Assembly (NCBI RefSeq): GCF_001592875.1
Contig: NZ_LSOF01000024.1
Coordinates: 54,338-118,337, forward strand
Direction of reading: 5' to 3'
DNA from: Pseudomonas sp. BMS12
Lineage (GTDB): Bacteria; Pseudomonadota; Gammaproteobacteria; Pseudomonadales; Pseudomonadaceae
Length of the DNA: 64,000 bases
The stretch's first letter is position 1, and every line of letters begins with the position of its first letter. The notes beneath the pieces are model-generated. The model made no database searches and was not told the DNA's origin. It worked only from the letters and a program-made list of their open reading frames with translations. Position numbers and translations under genes: made by a program. This document shows positions 25,380 to 32,699 of the stretch, in pieces.

Positions 25380-25660
25380 TGGTCTTCACCTTCTGCCTTG
25401 GGCGTAGTGGTGCCCGCAGCAAAGCTGACCAGCGTCCTGACTTGCTCCAAGGTGCCTTGCACATCCCAAAGCGCATTGAAGATGACGTGATCTGCAAAGC
25501 GGCCGTACTCAGCCTGTCCAGAGAATTGGCCAGACAGCAGCAGCAATACCGCTTCAGCTCGCAAGCAGGCAGCATTAATCGCATCCACAGGCACACCGTG
25601 TTGAGCATCCGAACGAACCACAAACAGCTGCTCGGGGGTATCGAAGTACTCTCGCTTCAT
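25376..25660 (-). CDS. Element protein, unknown (94 aa)
   Basis: Starts MKREYFDTPEQLFVVRSDAQ and contains AACLRAEAVLLLLSGQFSG and DVQGTLEQVRTLV. It resembles small Pseudomonas prophage proteins (DUF3077/DUF6124-like two-helix pattern), but I cannot assign it firmly. The ATG overlaps the upstream stop (ATGA), with GGGGG upstream. Confidence 0.6.
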   Translation of the reverse strand: MKREYFDTPEQLFVVRSDAQHGVPVDAINAACLRAEAVLLLLSGQFSGQAEYGRFADHVIFNALWDVQGTLEQVRTLVSFAAGTTTPKAEGEDQ

Positions 25661-26160
25661 TTCACACCCCCTTGCCCTTCCAGGGCGCGAGCCCGGGCCA
25701 TGTGGTGCTGGTAGCGTGAAAGACGAACAGCAGCAGAGGAGTCGGCGCGCAGGGCAGCAAAGGCCATGCGGCGGTGGGCAGCGGCGCGAAGCCTGGACGG
25801 ACTGAGGGCGTGCAGGTGTTTCATTGGTGGTGCTCCTGTTACTGGTGAGGAGCTGCCACGAACCGTCGCCAAACGATTATGGGTGGCAGCCGTGCGCGGG
25901 TTGGCGAACCGGGGTAACAGGATCCCGGCAGACCCGAAGGCCTCCCACGCACGGCCGCCATAACACGGCACTGCGGGCACAAAAAAAGCGCCTGCAATGG
26001 AGATATGGGCGCCTGTGCGCCTGTTACTGATCGGGTCGCCAAACCCGGTCGCTGGATTTACAGCGACGAACAGACGATAGCGCGGAGCGGATGAATGGGC
26101 AAGAAAGAATGCAAAGCACCCTTGCCCAGCAGAGAAGCCTGGCATAGATTGAGCGTGCAC
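25657..26160 (-). CDS. Icd/Ash-like reading frame through the C4-like RNA region
   Basis: A GTG at 26160 with GGAGG 9 nt upstream opens a 167-aa frame. Its middle (TGAHISIAGAFFVPAVPCYG, GRAWEAFGSAGILLP) resembles the peptides annotated as Icd-like or Ash proteins in P4/P1-type elements, where the frame runs through antisense-RNA target sites. The last 55 residues can also start at the ATG at 25824 (MKHLHALSPSRLRAAAHRRM), whose ribosome-binding site AGGAG lies inside a target box of the RNA. Either product or both may be made. The C-terminus is basic and helical, and its function is unknown. Confidence 0.5.
   Translation of the reverse strand: MHAQSMPGFSAGQGCFAFFLAHSSAPRYRLFVAVNPATGFGDPISNRRTGAHISIAGAFFVPAVPCYGGRAWEAFGSAGILLPRFANPRTAATHNRLATVRGSSSPVTGAPPMKHLHALSPSRLRAAAHRRMAFAALRADSSAAVRLSRYQHHMARARALEGQGGVK
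25835..26044 (-). ncRNA. C4/CI-like antisense RNA immunity region
   Basis: On the minus strand, a core element closed by GCCGTGCG (25955-25948) and CGCACGGC (25896-25889), about 67 nt, holds box CCTGTTAC (25921-25914) in the loop of a CCGGG/CCCGG stem and box TTCGCCAA next to it. Both boxes are complementary to two flanking target copies: upstream TTGGCG (within 26044-26035) with GTAACAGG (26027-26020), and downstream TTGGCG (within 25874-25865) with GTAACAGG (25842-25835). The downstream copy covers the AGGAG of the ATG at 25824. This is the layout of P1 C4 and P4 CI RNA. The core RNA is about 25889-25955. Confidence 0.75.
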
Positions 26161-26174
26161 AGCGATTCACCTCC

Positions 26175-26202
26175 AACGCCCTCGGCTGCCACCGGGGGCG
26201 TT
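26175..26202 (-). promoter_or_regulatory. Stem-loop upstream of the Icd-like frame
   Basis: AACGCCC (26202-26196) pairs with GGGCGTT (26181-26175) just upstream of the GGAGG of the 26160 GTG. There is no U-run, so it is not a simple terminator; it may be an attenuator or processing site between this frame and the upstream gene. Confidence 0.45.
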
Positions 26203-26223
26203 CTCGTTTCTGGCGCGGATAGT

Positions 26224-26883
26224 TCAGACAGCGGCTTGCATCATCGCCAGCAACGGCGGCTCACTCGCGACCCCGCGGAGCCAGGCGGAAATCCGAGCAT
26301 CGGCAGCCAGCGCCTCAGCCCGCGCCGACTCCAACTCTGCACGGCTCTCATCAAGCCGATTACGCAAGGCCAGCTCATAGCGACTGTCACCGACCTCGGC
26401 CACATTTAGCCCCCGAGCCCGCAGATCAGCAGCAGCCTCAAAGCTCTGCGCAAATGCACGCCGCTCGGCCTCTTGGTCGGCCTCGACGTATGCGGCCCAA
26501 GCATCGGCGTCATCCAACCAAGCGACCTGCTCAGCAAGCCAGTGCACTATCCAGGGCTTGATGCGCCCAGTGTTTTGCAGCGCATTTAGCTCAGCCGACT
26601 TGATAGAGAACTGCCCATCACCGATCACGCGCCCGAACTCCTGCCGCACCGTCCTGCGGCGCAGCAAGGCCGCCAGCGCGTCCCGGTTATGCCATGACGG
26701 AACCACCAACCCGGCGCCGTTGATGAACAAGGCCCTGTCTTCAGCGAAGTTCCAACACACGGCGACAATGGTGAGCTGCCGCCGCAGTGGAAATCCTTCG
26801 CGTTTTTGTGGGCAGACGGCAAAGCCGAGCCCCGACGGGTCGCGATATGGCTCTTGAAGGTGCTGCGCCCAGGTGGAGTTCAT
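26224..26883 (-). CDS. Element protein, unknown (219 aa)
   Basis: Starts MNSTWAQHLQEPYRDPSGLG at the ATG overlapping the alpA stop (ATGA). The N-terminal half is mixed alpha/beta with many aromatics (VAVCWNFAEDRALFINGAGL), and the C-terminal third is a long charged helix (RNRLDESRAELESARAEALA). I do not recognise a replication or recombination motif. It is co-transcribed with alpA, upstream of the C4-like region. Confidence 0.65.
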   Translation of the reverse strand: MNSTWAQHLQEPYRDPSGLGFAVCPQKREGFPLRRQLTIVAVCWNFAEDRALFINGAGLVVPSWHNRDALAALLRRRTVRQEFGRVIGDGQFSIKSAELNALQNTGRIKPWIVHWLAEQVAWLDDADAWAAYVEADQEAERRAFAQSFEAAADLRARGLNVAEVGDSRYELALRNRLDESRAELESARAEALAADARISAWLRGVASEPPLLAMMQAAV

Positions 26884-27104
26884 GCTGCGGCCCTCCCACG
26901 GGCCGCTATACGAGCCTTGAGCCAGCTCTGCACTTCGGCCAAAACCCAAGCGACCGCCGCACCACGCGCGCCACTGTCACTTAGCGGAACAGGGCGAGGA
27001 AAGGTCGGATCTTCCTTAAGACGTTTGTAAATGGTGGTTCGCTGCAAGCCAGTCATTGCGACCAGCTCGGGCATACGAATCAGCGTGATGGATGGTTCAG
27101 ACAT
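26880..27104 (-). CDS. AlpA-family phage regulatory protein
   Basis: 74 aa from MSEPSITLIRMPELVAMTGL. The HTH pattern MPELVAMTGLQRTTIYKRLKEDPTFPRPV, followed by AVAWVLAEVQSWLKARIA, is the AlpA/MerR-like fold used by P4-type elements to activate integrase or early genes. I preferred the ATG at 27104 to an in-frame GTG at 27113. A palindrome lies directly upstream. Confidence 0.9.
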   Translation of the reverse strand: MSEPSITLIRMPELVAMTGLQRTTIYKRLKEDPTFPRPVPLSDSGARGAAVAWVLAEVQSWLKARIAARGRAAA

Positions 27105-27113
27105 TGCGGACAC

Positions 27114-27135
27114 CCCTGTATTGATTAGTACAGGG
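27114..27135. promoter_or_regulatory. Palindromic operator upstream of alpA
   Basis: CCCTGTA-N8-TACAGGG, perfect 7-bp arms, 9 bp upstream of the alpA ATG. The position suggests a repressor or autoregulator site. The spacing (CTG-N12-CAG) is 2 bp too long for a LexA box. Confidence 0.65.
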
Positions 27136-27184
27136 ATATCTATCTATTCAGTTTCTTCAGAAAAGAAAACAAGGGCTAAAACCA

Positions 27185-27227
27185 CCTGCCGAATCCTGCC
27201 GGAAACCTGCCGGAAACCTGCCGCTAA
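27185..27227. repeat. Tandem CCTGCCG-containing repeats
   Basis: Four near-identical units of 10-11 bp (CCTGCCGAAT, CCTGCCGGAAA twice, CCTGCCGCTAA) between the integrase 3' end and the alpA operator. The near-helical period suggests a protein-binding array. Confidence 0.6.
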
Positions 27228-27279
27228 GCCAGACGAACGGTATAGCGCGAAGCGCTATTCCCACTGCCACTGCCTCGCC

Positions 27280-28602
27280 TCAAACAACCCTACCGAAGTT
27301 GACCGGAACCACCTTGCCTGCCCCTTCACCTCGGCTGGCAAAGTCGTAGGGAGTGACGTGCTTCTCCCTGTTGGCATCGAGGTAGTCAGCCCACCACTGC
27401 ACCATCAGCCGGCGCTCTTCCAGATGCTCGGCCTTGTGGATGTAGGCAGCCCGTACCGTGTTCCGCTCTTGGTGGCTCATCTGCCTCTCTACCGCATCCC
27501 GCGTCCACAATCCCGACTCCACCAGGGCAGAACAGGCCATCGCCCGGAAGCCGTGTCCGCATACCTCGGCCTTGGTGTCGTAGCCCATGCGCCGCAGGGC
27601 AGCGTTTACCGTGTTCTCGCTCATCGGCTTGTGGTGGTAGTGGTCGCCGGGGAACACCAGGTCGAACCGACTGGAAAGGATATGCACCTGGCCCAGCAGC
27701 CCCAGCGCCTGCCGGCTCAGGGGCACCAGGTGCGGGGTTCGCATCTTGGCGCCACGCTCGGAGTGCTTCACACCCTCGATGGCATCGCGCTCGGCCGGGA
27801 TCGTCCAGAGGCTGCGCGGCATATCAACCTCACCCCAGCGGGCGAAGCGCAGTTCGCTGGAGCGGATGAACACATGCAGCGTCAGCTCCACCGCCAGCCG
27901 GGTCAGGGTGCGCCCCTTGTACGCCTCAATGCGCTGCAGAAGCTCGGGTAGCCGCCCAAGAGGCAGCGCCGGCCGATGCTGGGCCTTGCGTGTGGCAGTG
28001 GCGCCTACCAGGTCGCTGGCCGGGTTGGTTTCGATATACCCATGCTGCACGGCATAACGCATCACCCCGGTGGTGTACTGGCGCAGGCGGCCGGCCAGCT
28101 CAAGGGTGTCGCGCTGCTCGGCCGCCTTGAGTGGGGCCATCAGGTCACGGACCTTCAGCGAATCCACAGGGCGATGCCCGAGAGGTGGAAACAGGTACAG
28201 CTCCATGCGGCGCAGCACCTTGGCAGCGTGATCGGCCGTCCACTTGCGAGCGCTGGCTGCATGCCACTGCATGGCGATAGCCTTGAAGGTGTTCCCCGCG
28301 GCAACATGGGCTGCTTCGCGCTGCCGCTGCTCATGCTCGATGGGATCCACCCCTGCCGCCAGCAGCTCCAGAGCGGTGGCCCGCCTGGCACGGGCAGCCT
28401 TGAGGCCAAGAGCGGGATAATTGCCGAAGGTGGCCAGCCCCGCCCGCCCATCAGGCCGGGTAAACTTGAGGCGCCAGACCTTGGCGCCCGATGGCTTCAC
28501 CGCCAGGTAGAGCCCCTGGCCGTCGAACAGCTTGTACTCCTTCGCCCGAGGCTTAGCGGCCTCGCACTTAGGGTCTGTCAGGGGAACAACTGTGCGCGCC
28601 AT
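27280..28602 (-). CDS. int: P4-type tyrosine recombinase/integrase
   Basis: 440 aa. The N-terminal arm-binding domain begins TVVPLTDPKCEAAKPRAKEY and contains LFDGQGLYLAVKPSGAKVWR, the DUF4102-type signature of P4 integrases. The catalytic residues are present: Arg247 in RSSELRFARW, His350 and Arg353 in CGHGFR, His377 in SHQERN and Tyr387 in RAAYIH. It is transcribed leftward from beside tRNA-Leu, and its promoter region overlaps the right arm repeats, so autoregulation is plausible. It should catalyse integration at the tRNA 3' end. Confidence 0.95.
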   Translation of the reverse strand: MARTVVPLTDPKCEAAKPRAKEYKLFDGQGLYLAVKPSGAKVWRLKFTRPDGRAGLATFGNYPALGLKAARARRATALELLAAGVDPIEHEQRQREAAHVAAGNTFKAIAMQWHAASARKWTADHAAKVLRRMELYLFPPLGHRPVDSLKVRDLMAPLKAAEQRDTLELAGRLRQYTTGVMRYAVQHGYIETNPASDLVGATATRKAQHRPALPLGRLPELLQRIEAYKGRTLTRLAVELTLHVFIRSSELRFARWGEVDMPRSLWTIPAERDAIEGVKHSERGAKMRTPHLVPLSRQALGLLGQVHILSSRFDLVFPGDHYHHKPMSENTVNAALRRMGYDTKAEVCGHGFRAMACSALVESGLWTRDAVERQMSHQERNTVRAAYIHKAEHLEERRLMVQWWADYLDANREKHVTPYDFASRGEGAGKVVPVNFGRVV

Positions 28603-28631
28603 AGGAATACGAAAACCTCACCGAACCACCG

Positions 28632-28662
28632 TATCCCTAAACGTATTCCTAAAATAGGAATA
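28632..28662 (+). repeat. Paired 10-bp repeat, right end (probable Int arm-type sites)
   Basis: TATCCCTAAA-CG-TATTCCTAAA (28632-28653), the same 12-bp period and orientation as the left pair, followed by an inverted half-copy AGGAATA. It lies 30 bp upstream of the integrase ATG, so it probably overlaps the int promoter. Confidence 0.7.
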
Positions 28663-28763
28663 TGTATAGAGACAAGGCGAGACAGCCATAAACAACAAAA
28701 CCGGCTGAAAGTGCCGGTTTTGCTGGGTTTCGTAGACTTGTAGAGACAGCTAGAAACAGTCAA

Positions 28764-28788
28764 ATGGTGCCCGAAGCCGGACTCGAAC
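28764..28788. repeat. att site, right (within tRNA-Leu)
   Basis: The copy of the crossover repeat inside the intact tRNA-Leu gene. Bases 28764-28783 are identical to 19376-19395. Confidence 0.9.
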
Positions 28789-28851
28789 CGGCACGCCCTT
28801 GCGAGCGAGAGATTTTAAGTCTCCTGCGTCTACCGATTTCGCCATTCGGGC
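28765..28851 (-). tRNA. tRNA-Leu (anticodon UAA)
   Basis: 87-nt tRNA with GCCCGAA acceptor stem, an anticodon loop reading TAA, a long variable arm, GGTTCGAGTCC T-arm and encoded CCA. It is the integration target of the adjacent element. It is last in a Gly-Cys-Leu series downstream of pgsA, as in E. coli glyW-cysT-leuZ. Confidence 0.97.
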
Positions 28852-28930
28852 AGTAGCGCTGTGCTGAGGGGCTGGACTATATACGCCGACCCAAGCCCCG
28901 GCAAGTTATTGCCGTTTTTCAACGGCAATA

Positions 28931-28967
28931 AAAAAGCCCTGTAAATCATCAATTTACAGGGCTTTTT
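28931..28967. terminator. Strong hairpin between tRNA-Cys and tRNA-Leu
   Basis: AAGCCCTGTAAAT and ATTTACAGGGCTT form a 13-bp stem around a 4-nt loop, with A-run and T-run flanks, so it can terminate in both directions. It separates tRNA-Cys from tRNA-Leu, implying a separate promoter for tRNA-Leu or partial readthrough. Confidence 0.85.
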
Positions 28968-28969
28968 AT

Positions 28970-29043
28970 TGGAGGCTGAGGTCGGAATCGAACCGGCGTT
29001 CACGGATTTGCAATCCGGTGCATAACCACTCTGCAACTCAGCC
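28970..29043 (-). tRNA. tRNA-Cys (anticodon GCA)
   Basis: 74-nt tRNA, acceptor GGCTGAG, anticodon loop ATTGCAAA reading GCA, T-arm GGTTCGATTCC and encoded CCA. Confidence 0.97.
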
Positions 29044-29081
29044 TTAAACCAAACGAGCCGCCTTGGCGACTCGTGTAAAAC

Positions 29082-29157
<76 letters not shown>

Positions 29158-29226
29158 GTCGTCTTGGTGACGGGCGCCATTCTATCGACTGAGAGCGCCG
29201 CGTCAACCCCTTGATTCAAAAATACT

Positions 29227-29787
29227 TTATTTCTTCTCGGCGTCGATGCTGAGGTGCGGCCAGGCGGCCATCAGGTACTGCAGCATGGACCACAGCGTCA
29301 GCGCCGCAGACACCAGAAGCAGCACGTAGCCGATGCCAACCCACAAGGTCAGCTGCGGCGGATTGCCCAGCAGGATGACCAGCGCCAGCATCTGCGCGGC
29401 GGTCTTCCACTTGCCGAGATTGGAGACGGCCACCTGCGCCCTGGCACCCAGCTCGGCCATCCACTCACGCAGGGCCGAGACCACGATCTCGCGCCCAATG
29501 ATGATCACCGCCGGCAAGGTCAGCCAGAGGTTGGCATGCTCCTCTACCAGCAAGACCAGGGCAACGGCCACCATCAACTTGTCTGCCACCGGGTCGAGGA
29601 ACGCACCAAACGGCGTGCTCTGCTCCCAGCGCCGCGCCAGATAGCCGTCAAACCAGTCGGTGACTGCCGCCAAGGCAAACACGCCACTGGCCGCCCAGTA
29701 GCTCCAGGACAGCGGCAGGTAGAAGAACAGTATGAAGACGGGAATCAGGGCAACACGCAGAACGGTGAGCAGGTTTGGGATGTTCAT
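29227..29787 (-). CDS. pgsA: PgsA, CDP-diacylglycerol-glycerol-3-phosphate phosphatidyltransferase
   Basis: 186-aa inner-membrane enzyme that makes phosphatidylglycerol phosphate, the committed step to phosphatidylglycerol and cardiolipin. The CDP-alcohol phosphatidyltransferase motif is complete: Asp47-Gly48, Ala51-Arg52, Gly61, Asp65 and Asp69 in DWFDGYLARRWEQSTPFGAF-LDPVADK. Start MNIPNLLTVLRVALIPVF is standard. It follows uvrC after a short gap in the conserved gacA-uvrC-pgsA order. Confidence 0.97.
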   Translation of the reverse strand: MNIPNLLTVLRVALIPVFILFFYLPLSWSYWAASGVFALAAVTDWFDGYLARRWEQSTPFGAFLDPVADKLMVAVALVLLVEEHANLWLTLPAVIIIGREIVVSALREWMAELGARAQVAVSNLGKWKTAAQMLALVILLGNPPQLTLWVGIGYVLLLVSAALTLWSMLQYLMAAWPHLSIDAEKK

Positions 29788-29820
29788 CAGGACTACTGGC
29801 CAGCAAGGTGAGCCGGCATT

Positions 29821-31659
29821 CTACTCGCTGTGCAGAGCCGCATAAATCGACTCCGCGAGCTTTTTGCTGATGCCGGGCGCCTTGGCGATTTCTTCGACAC
29901 TGGCCCGATTGAGCTCCTGCAAGCCGCCGAAGTGCTTGAGCAGGTCGCGCCGGCGCTTGGGCCCGACACCCGCGACCTCTTCCAGGCTGGAGGTGCGCCG
30001 CGCCTTGCCACGTCGCGCCCGATGCCCGGTGATTGCAAAGCGGTGCGCCTCGTCGCGAATTTGCTGAATAAGGTGCAGCGCCGGCGAGTCTGCCGGCAGC
30101 GTGAACTCATGCTCGGCATCGTTGAGGTAAAGCGTCTCCAGGCCGGGCTTGCGCGTTACCCCCTTGGCCACGCCAAGCAGGATCAGGTCGGGCACCGCCA
30201 ATTCCTGCAATACCTCGCGCGCCATGGCCAACTGACCCTTGCCGCCATCCACCAGCAGGATGTCCGGCAGTTTGCCCTCGCCCTCCTTGAGCCGACCAAA
30301 TCGCCGGGTCAGCGCCTGATGCATGGCTGCATAGTCGTCGCCCGCGGTAATGCCTTCGATATTGAAACGCCGGTAATCGGACTTCAGCGGACCCTCGGGA
30401 CCGAACACCACACAGGAAGCCACGGTCGCCTCGCCACTGGAGTGGCTGATGTCGTAGCACTCCAGGCGCTGCGGCGTTTCGGCCAGGTCCAGGGCTTCGG
30501 TCAATGCATCGAACCGCGCCGCCACATGCTGCCGATTGGCCAGGCGCGCGCCCAGGGCCTGCTCCGCATTGGTCACGGCCAACTGCTGCCAGCGCGCACG
30601 CGTGCCACGCACCCGGTGGCTGATGGCAATCTCGCGACCACGCAATTCGGCAATAGCCGCGGCGACAGTCGGCAGGTCCTCGTGCGCCTGATTGACGATC
30701 AGCTCGACCGGCAACTCGCGCTCGTGATTGGACAGGTAGTACTGCGCCAGAAAAGCCGCCAGAACGGCGCCGCCCTCCTCCTCGATCCCGACTTGCGGGA
30801 AGAAATTCTTGCTACCCAGTACCCGCCCGCCACGCACGCTGATCAGATGCACGCACGCGCCACCCGGATTGACGATGGCAGCCACCACATCGACATCGCC
30901 GTTGCCGCCTTCCATGCTCTGCTGGTCCTGTACCCGGCGCAGCAGTGCAACCTGGTCGCGCAACTCGGCGGCCCGCTCGAACTCCAGGCTCATGGCTGCC
31001 TTTTCCATCGCAGCGGAAAGCTCATCGGCCAGTGCATTGCTACGCCCCTCAAGGAACATCACCGAGTGGCGCACGTCTTCCGCGTACTCGGCCGGCTCCA
31101 CCAGGCCGACGCAAGGCCCCTTGCAACGTTTGATCTGGTATTGCAGGCAGGGTCGCGTGCGGTTCTTGAAGTAGCTGTCCTCGCACTGACGCACCAGGAA
31201 GGTCTTCTGCAGCAAGGCCAGGCTTTCGCGAATAGCCCCCGCACTGGGATAAGGCCCGAAGTAGCGCCCCTTCTCCTTCTTCGCACCGCGGTGAATGCCC
31301 AGCCGTGGAAAGTCGCCGCTTGAGAGCAGCACATACGGATAGGATTTATCGTCACGCAGCAGGATGTTGTAAGGCGGCCGCCACTCTTTGATCAGCGTCT
31401 GCTCCAGCAGCAGCGCTTCGGTCTCATTGGCAACTATGGTGGTTTCGACCTGAGCGATGCGCGCCACCAGCGCAGCGGTCTTCGGAGCCAAGCCGGTCTT
31501 GCGAAAATAGCTGGCCAGGCGCTTCTTCAGGTTGGAAGCCTTGCCCACATACAGCAGCTTGCCCGCCTCATCGAACATCCGATAGACGCCGGGCCGACCA
31601 CTGCAGGTAGAGAGGAAGGCGCCGGAGTCAAAGACAGGTTGTGATTCGGAGAGGCTCAT
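29821..31659 (-). CDS. uvrC: UvrC, excinuclease ABC subunit C
   Basis: 612-aa nuclease of nucleotide excision repair that makes both incisions around a lesion loaded by UvrB. It has an N-terminal GIY-YIG domain (GVYRMF and LLYVGKASNLKKRLASYF, about 22-100), a UVR motif near residue 210, the RNase H-like domain with YDISHSSGE and LVDGGKGQL, and two C-terminal helix-hairpin-helix motifs (LEEVAGVGPKRRRDLLKHFG). Length is normal. Confidence 0.97.
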   Translation of the reverse strand: MSLSESQPVFDSGAFLSTCSGRPGVYRMFDEAGKLLYVGKASNLKKRLASYFRKTGLAPKTAALVARIAQVETTIVANETEALLLEQTLIKEWRPPYNILLRDDKSYPYVLLSSGDFPRLGIHRGAKKEKGRYFGPYPSAGAIRESLALLQKTFLVRQCEDSYFKNRTRPCLQYQIKRCKGPCVGLVEPAEYAEDVRHSVMFLEGRSNALADELSAAMEKAAMSLEFERAAELRDQVALLRRVQDQQSMEGGNGDVDVVAAIVNPGGACVHLISVRGGRVLGSKNFFPQVGIEEEGGAVLAAFLAQYYLSNHERELPVELIVNQAHEDLPTVAAAIAELRGREIAISHRVRGTRARWQQLAVTNAEQALGARLANRQHVAARFDALTEALDLAETPQRLECYDISHSSGEATVASCVVFGPEGPLKSDYRRFNIEGITAGDDYAAMHQALTRRFGRLKEGEGKLPDILLVDGGKGQLAMAREVLQELAVPDLILLGVAKGVTRKPGLETLYLNDAEHEFTLPADSPALHLIQQIRDEAHRFAITGHRARRGKARRTSSLEEVAGVGPKRRRDLLKHFGGLQELNRASVEEIAKAPGISKKLAESIYAALHSE

Positions 31660-31716
31660 CTATGTCGCGTCGGTTTCAGGCGGGGCTACAGTCTAACGCC
31701 AGCCCCCGGGCAACGC

Positions 31717-32361
31717 TTAGCTGATAGCGTCGACCATGCCGTGGCGAACTGCCAGCAGGGCAAGTTCCACATCACTGGTGATCGCGAGCTTTTCGTAGAT
31801 GCGGTAGCGGTAGGTGTTGACGGTTTTCGGCGACAGGCAAAGCTTGTCGGAGATGACCTGAACCTTCTGGCAGTTGGCGATCATCAGCGCGATCTGAATT
31901 TCCCGCTCGGACAGCAGGTCGAATGGCGAGCCACCGTTGTTTGGCTGGAAAGACTTGAGCGCCAACTGTTGAGCGATCTGCGGGCTGAGATAGCGCTGAC
32001 CGGCAAAGGCCATGCGAATGGCCTGGACCATCTCCTCGAGTGCGGCACCCTTGGTCAGGTAACCAGCCGCACCCGCTTGCAACAGACGAGTCGGGAACAG
32101 GTCATCATCACAGGCGGTAACTGCGACGACTTTCAGGTCGGGATGGCTGCGCAGCAGCTTGCGAGTAGCCTCAAGACCGCCGATGCCAGGCATCTTGACG
32201 TCCATCAACACGACGTCCGGCTTGAGCTCACGCACTTTGAGGAGGGCTTCTTCGCCGGAATCGGCTTGCCCGATCACCTGCAGGCCATCGATATCGGCCA
32301 GCATGCGGGTAATGCCTGTACGAACCAGATCGTGGTCGTCGACCACCAGCACCTTAATCAA
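31717..32361 (-). CDS. gacA: GacA, global response regulator (UvrY/BarA-GacS system)
   Basis: 214-aa receiver plus LuxR-type HTH regulator, activated by GacS, that induces the small RNAs that titrate RsmA. Phosphoacceptor Asp54 is in LMDVKMPG, and the C-terminal HTH reads LLSEREIQIALMIANCQKVQ and LSPKTVNTYRYRIYEKL. I chose the TTG at 32361 (MIKVLVVDDHDLVRTG), preceded by CGAGGTG, as in other Pseudomonas gacA genes; the longer frame to 32391 adds unrelated residues. Confidence 0.96.
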   Translation of the reverse strand: MIKVLVVDDHDLVRTGITRMLADIDGLQVIGQADSGEEALLKVRELKPDVVLMDVKMPGIGGLEATRKLLRSHPDLKVVAVTACDDDLFPTRLLQAGAAGYLTKGAALEEMVQAIRMAFAGQRYLSPQIAQQLALKSFQPNNGGSPFDLLSEREIQIALMIANCQKVQVISDKLCLSPKTVNTYRYRIYEKLAITSDVELALLAVRHGMVDAIS

Positions 32362-32480
32362 GCGACACCTCGCTGAACCAAACTGCCGCAATTGCAGTCA
32401 ACGAACCTAGCTTGGCGCAGATTCGTCAGAAAGCAAACGCCAGAAAAACGTACTTGGCGGCGACCCTGAGGCGCAAAATA

Positions 32481-32570
32481 TGGCGGAGGCGGTGAGATTC
32501 GAACTCACGGATAGTTTCCCATCGACGGTTTTCAAGACCGTTGCCTTAAACCACTCGGCCACACCTCCGC
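32481..32570 (-). tRNA. tRNA-Ser (anticodon UGA)
   Basis: 90-nt tRNA with acceptor GCGGAGG, anticodon loop CTTGAAAA reading TGA, long variable arm, T-arm AGTTCGAATCT and encoded CCA. Confidence 0.96.
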
Positions 32571-32699
32571 ATTCGCGGGTCGCCATACTACCGGAACGCA
32601 ACACACTGTCAAACTCTCGGCGTTGGCAGGCGTAGTGGCTCTGTTATGATCCGGTCAACTGCCTTACGGACCCTCATCTCGTCAATCAGGAGTTTCACC

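Larger units (their letters stand above)
19376..28788. mobile_element. P4-like integrative element in tRNA-Leu(UAA)
   Basis: A 9.4-kb island bounded by a direct repeat that includes the 3' end of tRNA-Leu: 20 bp identical at 19376-19395 and 28764-28783, and 24 of 25 bp if extended. A P4-type integrase lies beside the intact tRNA. The other contents are AlpA and PrtN-like regulators, a C4-like RNA, several small genes, a capsid protein and a tape-measure protein. There is no terminase, portal, head protease, lysis gene or other tail gene, so it cannot make a complete phage on its own. Base composition in the capsid/tape-measure part looks less GC-biased than the flanks (by eye). Confidence 0.88.

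Noticed and set aside
27114..27135. LexA box upstream of alpA
   Set aside because: The half-sites are CTG-N12-CAG, but LexA needs CTG-N10-CAG.
19376..28788. Pyocin (R- or F-type) gene cluster, because of PrtN
   Set aside because: No PrtR, sheath, tube, baseplate, fibre or lysis genes, and the site is tRNA-Leu with an integrase and not the usual trpE-trpG or mutS-cinA locus.
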